A DNA stretch of 36,138 bases, taken from the NCBI GenBank assembly GCA_910587775.1, contig CAJUNF010000010.1, forward strand, positions 1-36,138. Reading direction: 5' to 3'. The first letter of the stretch is position 1. Each line of letters opens with the position of its first letter. Of the stretch, positions 7,678-16,612 are shown piece by piece. The notes below the pieces were generated by a model that searched no databases, had not been told where the DNA came from, and saw nothing but the letters and a program-made list of their open reading frames with translations. The stretch is from an uncultured Bacilli bacterium (lineage in GTDB: Bacteria; Bacillota_I; Bacilli_A; RF39; UBA660). Both the position numbers and the translations under genes were made by a program.

Positions 7678-8874
7678 TTATAACATCTCTTTCATTATTT
7701 TATCGGTGTCTCTTAATAAGTCTACTAAACTATCTATTTCTTCTTCTGTGTTATAAAAATATAAGCTAATTCGACAAGTATTTGTTACACCTACTTCTTT
7801 TTTTAAAATTTTAGCACAATGATTTCCAGCTCGAACACAAATATTGTATTTGTTTAGGTAATAAGCAACATCTTGACTAAAAATGCCTTCTACATTAAAT
7901 GCAACGATTCCACTATCACTTTCTAGATTAATAATATCAATATGAGGAATTGTTATTAATTTATCAATTAAATATTTTCTTAATTTATTTTCATAATGAT
8001 TTATATTATCCATACCTATTTTTTCTAAATAATCTATAGCAGCACCTAGTCCAATTACTCCAGCAATATTAGGAGTTCCTGCTTCTAAACGAGTTGGTAG
8101 TTCTTTTAAATATACTTCACTTACGGAATCAAAAGATTCGTTCATGCCCCCTCCCATATTAAGAGGTTCTACTTCTTCCATTAATTCTCTTTTTCCATAA
8201 AGTACTCCTACTCCCGTAGGTCCACACATTTTGTGGGCTGAGAAAGTTAGGAAATCTACATCTAGATCTACTACATCAGTAACTCTATGTGCGACACTTT
8301 GAGCTCCATCTACTACCACAAAAATATTGTGTTCATGTGCAAGTTTACAAATTTCTTTTATTGGTCTTATATCTCCAATTACATTTGTGATATGAGCTAA
8401 TGAAATTATTTTGGTATTTGGTGTAATACTTTTTTTTACATTTTCTAAAGTTACATAATGATTGTCATCTAGTGGAATGTAATTTACTTTGCATCCATAT
8501 TTTTGAGATAAACGAAACCATGGCAAAACATTGGAAGCATGCTCGCTTTGAGTTATTAGAATTTCATCATCTTTTTCAATAATATTTTCAAAAAATCCTC
8601 GAACTACTAAATTTAAGGATTCTGTATCTCCACTTGTAAAAACAATTTCTTCTTTTTGTTTGGCACCAATAAATTTTCTTACCTTTTCTCTTGTATTTTC
8701 ATAACTTTGATCTACTTTAAAAGAAATATCATAATCGCCACGATGGGCATTCGCACAATAATTAGAATAATAATCTGTGATAACATCAATTACTTGTTTT
8801 GGTTTAAATGTTGTTGCTCCATTATCTAGATAAATAATATCTTTTTGAAGCATTGGAAAATCTTCTCGATTCAT
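7678..8874 (-). CDS. sufS: SufS, cysteine desulfurase
   Basis: PLP-dependent class V aminotransferase-fold enzyme that takes sulfur from L-cysteine. Visible: YLDNGATTFKPKQV at the N-terminus, the PLP-stacking His in TQSEHASNVLPW (near residue 109), the PLP lysine in FSAHKMCGPTG (near 214), and the catalytic cysteine in RAGNHCA (near 353). The short-loop class II form fits its SufU partner. AGGAGG precedes the ATG. It sits between sufD and sufU, abutting the latter. Confidence 0.96.
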   Translation of the reverse strand: MNREDFPMLQKDIIYLDNGATTFKPKQVIDVITDYYSNYCANAHRGDYDISFKVDQSYENTREKVRKFIGAKQKEEIVFTSGDTESLNLVVRGFFENIIEKDDEILITQSEHASNVLPWFRLSQKYGCKVNYIPLDDNHYVTLENVKKSITPNTKIISLAHITNVIGDIRPIKEICKLAHEHNIFVVVDGAQSVAHRVTDVVDLDVDFLTFSAHKMCGPTGVGVLYGKRELMEEVEPLNMGGGMNESFDSVSEVYLKELPTRLEAGTPNIAGVIGLGAAIDYLEKIGMDNINHYENKLRKYLIDKLITIPHIDIINLESDSGIVAFNVEGIFSQDVAYYLNKYNICVRAGNHCAKILKKEVGVTNTCRISLYFYNTEEEIDSLVDLLRDTDKIMKEML

Positions 8875-8886
8875 TTAATTCACCTC

Positions 8887-9519
8887 CTACTTTAATTTGT
8901 TTAAAAATCCCTCTTTGATTAAGTTTATAGCTACTTTTCTTGATAATCCTTTACTTTGTAAATAAAATAATTCTTCTTCATCAATACATTTTATAGTAGC
9001 ATTATGATTTGCTAAAACAGAATCTGAATCAACTAATAAATTTGGTAAAAAAGTAATTGGCTGATTTTTTAATATCAAACCTTTTAACTCTTCTAAGAAT
9101 TCATTGTTTTGTGTATTTTTTTCTATGAAGCCACTACTTTCTATTTGAATCTTTCCTGTGTCATTTGTAAGTGCATGAATTGCTATTTTTGTTTTATTAT
9201 TATCTCCTAATATATTATTTTTAAAAACTAATTTATAGTCTTTTGTTGCTTCTAAATATAGTTCCATATCTAATTTAGTATTGTGATCTGTATCAAAAAT
9301 GCATTCTACATTATTATTTTCATTACTCCAATAATCGTTAATTAGTAGTTGCGTATCATTTGTAAGATGAAATGTTATTTTACTATGTTCTTGCAAATTT
9401 AGTTTGGTTATTTTATTTACTCCGTTTAGATGAAGCAAGCATTCTTTTGAAAGAATTTGAAGTTCTCCTACAAACTCATTTAAAGAATAAACTTGTTCAT
9501 CTACTATTATTTTATTCAT
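8887..9519 (-). CDS. sufD: Short SufB/SufD-family scaffold protein
   Basis: Beta-strand-rich protein placed between sufC and sufS, the position of sufD. The C-terminal part (LPNLLVDSDSVLANHNATIKCIDEEELFYLQSKGLSRKVAINLIKEGFL) matches the conserved end of SufB/SufD, including the HNA motif and the SRKxAxxLIxxGF helices that contact SufC. At about 210 residues it is half the usual SufD length, and most of the N-terminal helical domain is missing. I prefer the ATG at 9519 over the GTG at 9534; the ATG overlaps the sufC stop by eight bases. No sufB is present in the window. Confidence 0.85.
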   Translation of the reverse strand: MNKIIVDEQVYSLNEFVGELQILSKECLLHLNGVNKITKLNLQEHSKITFHLTNDTQLLINDYWSNENNNVECIFDTDHNTKLDMELYLEATKDYKLVFKNNILGDNNKTKIAIHALTNDTGKIQIESSGFIEKNTQNNEFLEELKGLILKNQPITFLPNLLVDSDSVLANHNATIKCIDEEELFYLQSKGLSRKVAINLIKEGFLNKLK

Positions 9520-10279
9520 ATTTTTTTGTGTCACCTAATTCCTTTGTCACAAATAAATCTTGAAATCCATTCGATTCTATATTTCTTGCTAGTGAAATAC
9601 TTCCTGATTTTATAATTTGCCCATCTTTTAAAATATGAACTTTGTTTGGTTTTATTACATCTAAAAGCTTAGTATGGTGTGTAATTAAAAGAATGCTTGG
9701 TTTTTTTTCTTCATAGTACTCCATAATTGAGTTAGCTACTGTTTTTAGGGCATCTACATCTAATCCAGAATCTATTTCATCCAAAATAATAAAACTTGGT
9801 TCTAACATCCATAAATGAAGTAATTCATTTTTTTTGCGTTCTCCTCCACTCATTCCATCATTAATAGCTCGATGTAAAAAACTTTTAGGTAAATTTATTT
9901 TGGCACAAATTTCATTACATTTTTTATTAAAATCAAAAATATTTATTTTTTCTCCTGTTTTACTTGAAAGCGCTAAACGAAGCATTTCAGCATTGGTTAC
10001 ACCTTCAATTGTTATTGGGTTTTGACTAATATAAAAAATTCCTAATTTACTTATTTCACATGTTTCTAAATGTGTTATATCTTTATCTGCAAATATGATT
10101 TTTCCATTCGTTATTTTATATTCAGGACTTTTCATTAGTGCTTTGCAAATTGTTGATTTTCCTACTCCGTTTGGTCCCATTAAAACATGGATTTCTCCAC
10201 TTTTTATTTCTAAATCAAAATTATTTATAATGTTTTTATCTGCAATAGAGACTGAAACGTTTTGAATTTTTAAATCCAT
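9512..10279 (-). CDS. sufC: SufC, ATPase of the SUF Fe-S assembly complex
   Basis: ABC-type ATPase that powers cluster assembly on SufB/D. Walker A GPNGVGKST (about 35-43), SufC-type Q-loop ISQNPITIEGVTNAEMLRLAL, signature MSGGERKKNELL, Walker B IILDEIDSGLDVDAL, and H-loop LLITHHTKLL are all intact. Length 255 is typical. It is the first gene of the suf operon, and its stop overlaps the sufD start. Confidence 0.95.
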   Translation of the reverse strand: MDLKIQNVSVSIADKNIINNFDLEIKSGEIHVLMGPNGVGKSTICKALMKSPEYKITNGKIIFADKDITHLETCEISKLGIFYISQNPITIEGVTNAEMLRLALSSKTGEKINIFDFNKKCNEICAKINLPKSFLHRAINDGMSGGERKKNELLHLWMLEPSFIILDEIDSGLDVDALKTVANSIMEYYEEKKPSILLITHHTKLLDVIKPNKVHILKDGQIIKSGSISLARNIESNGFQDLFVTKELGDTKKYE

Positions 10280-10340
10280 AAAAAATCACCAACTTTATTT
10301 TAACACATATTCTAATTTTTTTTAAATTCTTCCAAAATCT

Positions 10341-10397
10341 AAATAAAAAAATCACAATTTTGAGTACCTTTTAAAATAGATATTCATTTTGTGATTT
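10341..10397 (-). terminator. Probable terminator of the amidase-glycosyltransferase-exonuclease operon
   Basis: Minus strand AAATCACAA pairs with TTGTGATTT, followed by TTTT, across a long (~32-base) loop. It lies immediately after the exonuclease stop. The long loop lowers confidence. Confidence 0.5.
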
Positions 10398-10403
10398 CTT
10401 CTT

Positions 10404-11255
10404 TTAAATTTCTATATAATCTAACTTTTTTAGTATTTCTTTTGTTTTTCGATCCATTTTAGATATTTTTAATTCATCAAGTGGTATTGGAATATTATTT
10501 GTACCTTCTAAACGAATTAGTTTTATGTTTTTTTTCAACTCTTCTTGAAAAATATCTAATGTCATTCGAACACTATCTTTTTTTATTTTATCTATATTTT
10601 CAAGTATTGATTCTACATGTCCAAATTCATTAATTAATGATACTGCCATTTTTGGTCCTACTCTTGGAATTCCCGCAATAGAATCTGATGGATCTCCAAC
10701 TAAGGCTTTATAATCAGCAAAGTAGCTTGGATCAATTTTCCATTTTTCTTTCACCTTTTCTTGGTTATAAAAAATAGAATTTTTTCCTTTATAGGTTAAA
10801 AGTGTTACATGATCATTTACTAAACTAATATAATCTGTATCCCATGAAGATATCGTAATTTCACATGCTGAAACATTTTTACAATATTCTTTTATGTAAT
10901 CATCTGTTTCATAGCCATCTGTTGTTTCAAAATATTTAATCTTTAATTCTTCTAATACAGCTTTAATATCTGGAAGTATGGAAAACGGATTTTTATCTTC
11001 TTCAATTTTTGTATAATCCACACGATTTTTTTTGTAAGATTCACTTTCTTTCTTGCGATTTAATTCTTGCTCCCCATCAAAGATTACCAACATATGAGTT
11101 GGATTACTTTGAGATATTATTTTTAAAAGAGCTCCTGTGAATCCCCATAATCCTTCTATACTTCGGCCATTTTTTCCTTCTATTTTATTTGGCATTCCAT
11201 AAAACATTTGAAAAAGGAGATTGTGTCCATCGATTAGTAATAATTTATTTTGCAT
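10404..11255 (-). CDS. 5'-3' exonuclease (stand-alone Pol I N-domain type, YpcP/ExoIX-like)
   Basis: Structure-specific 5' nuclease expected to remove RNA primers or flaps. It has LLLIDGHNLLFQMFYG and VIFDGE near the N-terminus, the acidic cluster in TDGYETDDYI and SSWDTDYISLV, and the helix-hairpin-helix GDPSDSIAGIPRVGPKMAVSLI. Length 283 fits a free-standing nuclease with no polymerase domain. It follows the glycosyltransferase by 14 bases, so it is probably cotranscribed with it. Confidence 0.9.
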   Translation of the reverse strand: MQNKLLLIDGHNLLFQMFYGMPNKIEGKNGRSIEGLWGFTGALLKIISQSNPTHMLVIFDGEQELNRKKESESYKKNRVDYTKIEEDKNPFSILPDIKAVLEELKIKYFETTDGYETDDYIKEYCKNVSACEITISSWDTDYISLVNDHVTLLTYKGKNSIFYNQEKVKEKWKIDPSYFADYKALVGDPSDSIAGIPRVGPKMAVSLINEFGHVESILENIDKIKKDSVRMTLDIFQEELKKNIKLIRLEGTNNIPIPLDELKISKMDRKTKEILKKLDYIEI

Positions 11256-11269
11256 ATTAAATCTTCTTT

Positions 11270-12271
11270 CTAATTGAATTTGTATATTTTTCTAGCTATT
11301 TTATATCCTGGAATTGCAATAAATCTTGGAAGGCATACTAAACTTGCTAAGGATTTGTATCTTAATTGGTTGTATAATTTCTTATCATATTTTTTTAAGT
11401 AGTCCCATAGTTTTTTCCGTTTTTCTTTACTTTCTTTGGTATTCTCGATTTTTAATAAAATAGTACATATTGTCATCATCATTCCAAGATAATGTAATTG
11501 ATATTTACATAGTTTTTTATTTTCTTTTTTTCGTAAAAATGGGGATCCATATTCTATCATTGTTTTGGTAACTAAAAGCTGTTGGTCAATTCTTTTAATC
11601 ATGATACTTTCATTTACAGACTGATCTTCTCTTCCAATAAAGTAACGATAAAAGTCAGTATCTAAATAATACATAGTTTTAACAAATGGAAGTGGATAAT
11701 AAACAAAGATATTATCAACATAAAAAGTATGTTCTGGCAATTTTACTTTTGTTTCTTTTAATAACTCGGTACGATAAAAAACAGAATGCATTAAAAGATA
11801 TTCTCCTATTTTAAAGGATTTGATATCATCCCATCCAAAAACTTTATTTTTAGGAAGATTTGGATAGCGAATTACTTTTTGATTTCCTTCTTTTTCATAT
11901 ACATAATTTGCAATTAATAAATCTACTTCTTGTTTTTTACTTTGCAATTCTTTTATTTTGTTTAATATTTCATTTAATGATTCTTCATTTACCCAATCAT
12001 CACTATCTACAACTTTGTAATAAAGTCCTGTTGCAAGTTCAAGACCCTTATTTACTGCAGAGCCATGGCCACCATTTTCTTTATCTACTACTTTAACAAT
12101 TTTTGGGTATTTTTCTTCATATTTTTTAGCAATTTTTAAAGTATTATCCTTTGATCCATCGTTTACTATAATAATTTCTACTTCTTCTTTTCCTTTTAAA
12201 ACTGTTTTTATGCAATGTTCTACATAAGCTTCAGAATTATAGCAAGGTATTGCAAACGTAATTAGTTTCAA
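11270..12271 (-). CDS. Family 2 glycosyltransferase
   Basis: GT-A fold transferase: TFAIPCYNSEAYVEHCI at the N-terminus, VEIIIVNDGSKDNT (nucleotide-sugar binding), NGGHGSAVNKGLELATGLYYKVVDSDDW with the DxD-type metal site. The C-terminal third is basic and could lie on the membrane. Sugar and acceptor are not identifiable. The reading frame opens with GTG at 12280, but AAGGA is almost in contact with it; TTG at 12271 has correct spacing and gives MKLITFAIPCYN, so TTG is preferred. It lies between the amidase and the exonuclease, 19 bases after the amidase stop. Confidence 0.88.
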   Translation of the reverse strand: MKLITFAIPCYNSEAYVEHCIKTVLKGKEEVEIIIVNDGSKDNTLKIAKKYEEKYPKIVKVVDKENGGHGSAVNKGLELATGLYYKVVDSDDWVNEESLNEILNKIKELQSKKQEVDLLIANYVYEKEGNQKVIRYPNLPKNKVFGWDDIKSFKIGEYLLMHSVFYRTELLKETKVKLPEHTFYVDNIFVYYPLPFVKTMYYLDTDFYRYFIGREDQSVNESIMIKRIDQQLLVTKTMIEYGSPFLRKKENKKLCKYQLHYLGMMMTICTILLKIENTKESKEKRKKLWDYLKKYDKKLYNQLRYKSLASLVCLPRFIAIPGYKIARKIYKFN

Positions 12272-12290
12272 TATTAACACATCCTTGTAG

Positions 12291-14012
12291 TTAATTATAA
12301 TAGTTTATGATAGAGTAAGCAATATTATTTCCAATAGTTTCTCTATTTTCTACGATCCATTTAGCATCTTCTTCATTATCATGGTAAGCAATTTCTATTA
12401 ATGTACCACATGGAATGAATAAATCATTTGCTTCTCCAAGGGAACCTGCTGCATATTTGATACCACGATTTGTATTTGGAAGATCTTTTCCTGGATAAAT
12501 ATTATAAAGGTTTTGATAAATATTTGTAGCAATACTTAATGAAGGACTTGTTTCTTTATCTACATAAATTTCAATTCCTCTTGCTGTTGCTCGTGCAGAA
12601 GCATTGGAATGAATCGCCAGATGAAGATCACTTTTTACATAATTACTTTCATTTAACCAGACATTAATGTTTCCTGTAGGATTATTTCGATAAACTGTTA
12701 CATTATTTTCTTTTAAAACACGTTCTACTACATCTGCAATTTTATTCATCTCTTTCATTTCGTTTGTAAATCCTACTTTACTTACACCATAATTTAGATA
12801 TTGATTTGAGGGACTTAAATATACAACTAGATTTTTATCACGTACTTGAAAATCATAAGTATTTATGGCGCTATCATATCTATTTTTACTTGTAGCATAA
12901 GTTTTTAGTGTTACATTTTCGTTAATCGTAATTGGTTCATGATAAATATTACTATTAGAAGTCGGATTTGATCCATCAAGAGTATAGTAAATTGTTTCAT
13001 TTGGAGTTCTAGTATCTAGTGATACTTTTGTTCCTTTTTTTATAAATGTTGGGTTATGAGAGATATAAACTGGATTTGTGGTTTCTTTTTTCCCTACAAA
13101 TATTTCTATTTCAGAAGTTTCTGCAATTTCTTGATAATCTTCATAAATAGCTTCTATTTGAAAGCGATAATTTTTTTCTTCATTTAAGTATTCTGCTGGT
13201 AGTGTATATTCTTTTGTTTCTGGATCTAAAATAATGGTGTTAATTAAAGTACCTTCTTCTAATAAATGAAGACGAAATTCTGTTGCATTTTCTCCTCCAT
13301 TGATAAGCATTTTAATATCATTCCATCTAGTTCTTGTAGTATTATCTTTTGCTGAGATATTTATTTTTCCTATTACTGGAGTATTAATATAAACGTTATA
13401 TGAACTAATTAATGTTTTATCTTCTGTATATAATTTGGCTGTAATCCTTCCAGCATATCCAGCTATTTTTTCATAAGGTATTAAAATATTATCTGTTTCT
13501 ATTATTTCTTCATAAATCACTTGATTTAAATATTCTAATTTTAAATCATATTTTTCTCCTCTTCGATATCCATAAAGAGTTAATCCTAATCCATTTGAAG
13601 CATTTACATATCGTGTATTAAAATTAATAAAGCTAGAATAAAGCCATAAATATTCATAATGATTTTCACTTTCTTTTATAGTACCATTTTTATTTTTTGC
13701 GAGTACCTGAAATTTTAGAGTATCACCAAAATTGGCAGTAAAATTCTTTAGTAGAATTAATTCACTATCACTTTCTGTTTTAAATACTTCTTTTCCTTCT
13801 TGATTCGTAACTATCACTTCATAACTTACGGCATTATGAGATTTTGTAATACTTAAATAAAAGTTCTCATCTTGTTTTTTTAATTCGTTACAAGTAAAGT
13901 CTCCAAGCTTTGGTTCTAAATAATTTTGATATCCAAGCCAAAAACAAATGAAACTTAATAAACTTGCAAATGAGATTATCATTATAATAATCGTACGACG
14001 TTTTAACTCCAT
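12291..14012 (-). CDS. Cell-surface N-acetylmuramoyl-L-alanine amidase with Ig-like and chitobiase-type domains
   Basis: Peptidoglycan hydrolase (Amidase_3 type) predicted to act outside the membrane. An N-terminal anchor (about 8-28) is followed by beta-rich Ig/Fn3-like repeats (about 40-300), a chitobiase C-terminal-type module (YYTLDGSNPTSNSN, near 341) and the catalytic domain (about 395-573). Zinc and catalytic residues: Glu in EMKEMNKIAD, His in LHLAIHSNAS (near 466), Glu in LIEIAYHDNEEDA (near 537). The usual first zinc-ligand His of the xxGHGG motif is replaced (YLSPSNQ, near 401). AGGGG precedes the ATG. First gene of an amidase-glycosyltransferase-exonuclease operon, which has its own promoter. 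Confidence 0.88.
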   Translation of the reverse strand: MELKRRTIIIMIISFASLLSFICFWLGYQNYLEPKLGDFTCNELKKQDENFYLSITKSHNAVSYEVIVTNQEGKEVFKTESDSELILLKNFTANFGDTLKFQVLAKNKNGTIKESENHYEYLWLYSSFINFNTRYVNASNGLGLTLYGYRRGEKYDLKLEYLNQVIYEEIIETDNILIPYEKIAGYAGRITAKLYTEDKTLISSYNVYINTPVIGKINISAKDNTTRTRWNDIKMLINGGENATEFRLHLLEEGTLINTIILDPETKEYTLPAEYLNEEKNYRFQIEAIYEDYQEIAETSEIEIFVGKKETTNPVYISHNPTFIKKGTKVSLDTRTPNETIYYTLDGSNPTSNSNIYHEPITINENVTLKTYATSKNRYDSAINTYDFQVRDKNLVVYLSPSNQYLNYGVSKVGFTNEMKEMNKIADVVERVLKENNVTVYRNNPTGNINVWLNESNYVKSDLHLAIHSNASARATARGIEIYVDKETSPSLSIATNIYQNLYNIYPGKDLPNTNRGIKYAAGSLGEANDLFIPCGTLIEIAYHDNEEDAKWIVENRETIGNNIAYSIINYYN

Positions 14013-14036
14013 AAATTTACCCCTATCTTCTTATAG

Positions 14037-14065
14037 ATTATAATGCAAAAATTATTTTATTGCAA
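14037..14065 (-). promoter_or_regulatory. Promoter for the amidase operon
   Basis: Minus strand TTGCAA, 17 bases, TATAAT, about 25 bases before the amidase start and directly after the preceding terminator. Confidence 0.6.
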
Positions 14066-14087
14066 AAGAAAAAAGGCATTTGCCTTT
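14062..14087 (-). terminator. Intrinsic terminator of the Nat-type ABC operon
   Basis: Minus strand AAAGGC pairs with GCCTTT across AAAT, then TTTCTTTT. It starts at the stop codon of the permease gene. Confidence 0.8.
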
Positions 14088-15405
14088 ATTTTTGTCTTGC
14101 TGATTTAAATATTTTTTTCCATAGCTTTGAACTAGAATAATTTAGAATTCCTACTTTATAGATACGTAAGCCATATCTAAAGAATACTATGGTAAATACG
14201 ATACAAATTAGTGCTGATATGCCAAGCTCTATTAATGTAGTTTGACCAAGCATATAAATTACTGGTGCTACTAAAAATGATAATAATGGAATATAAGAAA
14301 CTATTTTTACAAACAGTGCTCCATCAAAAGAAGAAGCCATAATTGCAATGTAATATCCAACTAATAAAATTATCATAAGTGGTGTTTGAAGTTGTTGATA
14401 ATCTTCAATACTTGTTGTCATACTTGCTAGTACTCCAGCTAATATTGCATATGCTAAGAAGGATACAATAAATAAAATTAAGATAAATGGTAATCCTTTT
14501 AATAATAATTCTAATACACCTGTACTTTTTATCATTTCAAAAATCTCTGAAACAGAATTTGCTACATCTCCACTTACTGATAATACTCCTGAAGCACTAA
14601 TAAATGCTCTTACTATATATGCTAGTACTGTATATAGCAAAAGAAGAAGACCTTGAATTACTACAAACAATGTAGAGGAATAAATTTTTGAAATAAAATG
14701 AGTTTTTGGTGAAACATTTGAAATAATAATTTCCATACCACGTGTTGATTTTTCATCGTTTATTTCTGCACCTATCATCTGAGTTAACATAGTGATTAAA
14801 AAGAAGAATGGAACAATAAATACTAATATTAGTCCTGCTGATAACATATCCTTTGATTCTGCATTTTCTGCATCTTTATTTGTCACAGTTTTGGTAATAT
14901 CAACTGGGCTTGTTAATGATGCGATTTCATCTTGTGTTAAACCGCTTGTTTCTAATACAATACTACTTTTTACTTGGTTTAATACAGTTTGAATTAACTG
15001 TGTAGTTATTGTATCAATCGGATCATAGCTGATTATTTCTGAATTTATATAATTTATATTATCCTGATTCATCGTGATGATAATTTTTTCATCCTCTTTG
15101 TTTAATTCTTTTATTATATTTTCAAGAGAATCAGTTGAACGTTGAACGGAAAAGTTTTTCATTTCTCCTAGACTTTCAGCAATTACACTAAAATTTGTGT
15201 AAAATAAATCATAAATCCCTACGTCATCTATAACAATTACTTCTCTTTTTTCTTCAAAATCTCCACCAAATAATGTAATAATGCGATCTATATTCATAAT
15301 TCCTATTAAACAAATAGCAATTAAGATATTTGCTACTTTAAACCATTTGGAATGGGTCTTTTTTTCTAAACTTTGTTTGATTAAAAACTTTAATTTACGA
15401 TTCAT
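14086..15405 (-). CDS. ABC-type exporter permease (NatB/ABC2 family)
   Basis: Membrane subunit with one N-terminal segment (about 27-47), a large extracytoplasmic domain (about 50-185) and a cluster of five to six segments (about 190-425). The segment VPFFFLITMLTQMIGAEINDEKSTRGMEIIISNVSP matches the ABC-2/NatB family, which exports sodium ions, drugs or peptides; the substrate here cannot be called. Its start overlaps the ATPase gene by 11 bases, so the two are coupled. Confidence 0.85.
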   Translation of the reverse strand: MNRKLKFLIKQSLEKKTHSKWFKVANILIAICLIGIMNIDRIITLFGGDFEEKREVIVIDDVGIYDLFYTNFSVIAESLGEMKNFSVQRSTDSLENIIKELNKEDEKIIITMNQDNINYINSEIISYDPIDTITTQLIQTVLNQVKSSIVLETSGLTQDEIASLTSPVDITKTVTNKDAENAESKDMLSAGLILVFIVPFFFLITMLTQMIGAEINDEKSTRGMEIIISNVSPKTHFISKIYSSTLFVVIQGLLLLLYTVLAYIVRAFISASGVLSVSGDVANSVSEIFEMIKSTGVLELLLKGLPFILILFIVSFLAYAILAGVLASMTTSIEDYQQLQTPLMIILLVGYYIAIMASSFDGALFVKIVSYIPLLSFLVAPVIYMLGQTTLIELGISALICIVFTIVFFRYGLRIYKVGILNYSSSKLWKKIFKSARQK

Positions 15406-16294
15406 ATACTACACCTACTTTGCTTAAGAATATTTCATTTAAGCTTGGATCTTCTACACGGAATTCTGTAACATTTTTATATTTCTTTATTTCATTAAAT
15501 ACATCATCAATGTAATCATCTGATTCAATTTTAATTACGATATCCTCTGATGTTTCTAAAACATCCACAACACCTTTTACTTTTTTTAATGCGTCTATAT
15601 TTGCATCAGCTTTTACGTGAATATTTTTTTTACGATAACTTTTTTTGATTTCTTTTAAAGATCCTGATAATACACTTTGACCATGAACTAAAATCACTAA
15701 TTTTTCGCAAAATAATTCTACATGTTCCATCCTATGTGATGAAAAAATAATGCTCGTTCCTTTTTTCTTTAATTCACGAATAACATCCATAAATAATTCT
15801 ACGTTAATAGGATCTAATCCAGAAAAAGGTTCATCTAATATTAATAATTTTGGTTCATTAATAATAGATGTTATAAATTGAATCTTTTGTTGATTTCCTT
15901 TACTTAATTCTTTAATTTTCTTTTCTTTATAATCTGTTATGTGAAAACGATCTAACCAGTAATCCAATCGTTTTAAAATCTCTTTTTCTTCTAATCCTTT
16001 TAAAACTCCATAAAATATCACTTGTTCTTTTACAGTCAGTTTGGTAAGCAAACTTCTTTCTTCTGTTAAAAAGCCAATTTTATCTGATACATTATAGTCA
16101 ATTTTCTTTCCATCTAAAGTAATATTACCTTCTGTGCTATCTAAAAGCCCTATAATCATTCGAAAAGTCGTAGTTTTTCCTGCACCGTTTACTCCAAGAA
16201 GACCAAATATTTCGCCCTCTTTTACTGTAAAAGAAAGATTATCGACTGCTTTAAAATTATCATAATATTTTGTTACATTTTCTAATTTTAACAT
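15395..16294 (-). CDS. ABC exporter ATPase (NatA-type)
   Basis: Walker A LLGVNGAGKTTTFRM, signature LSKGNQQKIQFI, Walker B LLILDEPFSGLDPIN and H-loop IIFSSHRMEHVE are intact. The GN(Q)QQK signature and the ~80-residue C-terminal extension (VKADANIDALKKVKG...LNEIFL) are typical of NatA/YhaQ-type exporters. Partner of the overlapping permease gene. Start ATG is preceded by AAGGAAGTG; a TATAAT at 16315-16320 (minus strand) could serve as -10, but no good -35 was seen. Confidence 0.9.
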   Translation of the reverse strand: MLKLENVTKYYDNFKAVDNLSFTVKEGEIFGLLGVNGAGKTTTFRMIIGLLDSTEGNITLDGKKIDYNVSDKIGFLTEERSLLTKLTVKEQVIFYGVLKGLEEKEILKRLDYWLDRFHITDYKEKKIKELSKGNQQKIQFITSIINEPKLLILDEPFSGLDPINVELFMDVIRELKKKGTSIIFSSHRMEHVELFCEKLVILVHGQSVLSGSLKEIKKSYRKKNIHVKADANIDALKKVKGVVDVLETSEDIVIKIESDDYIDDVFNEIKKYKNVTEFRVEDPSLNEIFLSKVGVVYES

Positions 16295-16410
16295 TTCACA
16301 CTTCCTTAAATTTTATTATACAATGATTTTAAAAAGAATAAAACTGTTAACACTATATTTTTCTTCATCGCATATATTCATTTTAAACGTTACCCTTAGG
16401 TGAAAGTCAA

Positions 16411-16441
16411 TAAAAAAACATCTGATTTTTTTCAAATGTTT
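16411..16441 (-). terminator. Intrinsic terminator downstream of tRNA-Glu
   Basis: Minus strand AAACATTTGA pairs with TCAGATGTTT (one T-G) across a run of As, then TTTTTTT. A second small palindrome (16452-16466, ACTCAAAATTTGAGT) lies between it and the tRNA. Confidence 0.75.
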
Positions 16442-16478
16442 CTTTTCCAAAACTCAAAATTTGAGTGATAAATTTATT

Positions 16479-16553
16479 TGGTAGTCCATACGGGAATCGA
16501 ACCCGTGATTCCACCTTGAGAGGGTGGCGTCTTAACCGCTTGACCAATAGACC
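16479..16553 (-). tRNA. tRNA-Glu (anticodon CTC)
   Basis: The minus strand folds into a complete cloverleaf: acceptor GGTCTAT/ATGGACT with G-U pairs, discriminator A and encoded CCA; anticodon stem CCACC/GGTGG around loop CTCTCAA, giving anticodon CTC; T-loop TTCGATT. CTC reads GAG, a rare codon in an AT-rich genome, so a second tRNA-Glu(TTC) is expected elsewhere. A perfect palindrome GTCCTTAAGGAC lies just 5' of it. Confidence 0.96.
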
Positions 16554-16612
16554 AATTAGTCCTTAAGGACATATTTATATTAGCATATGTTTAGAATTTT
16601 TACAATCCATTT

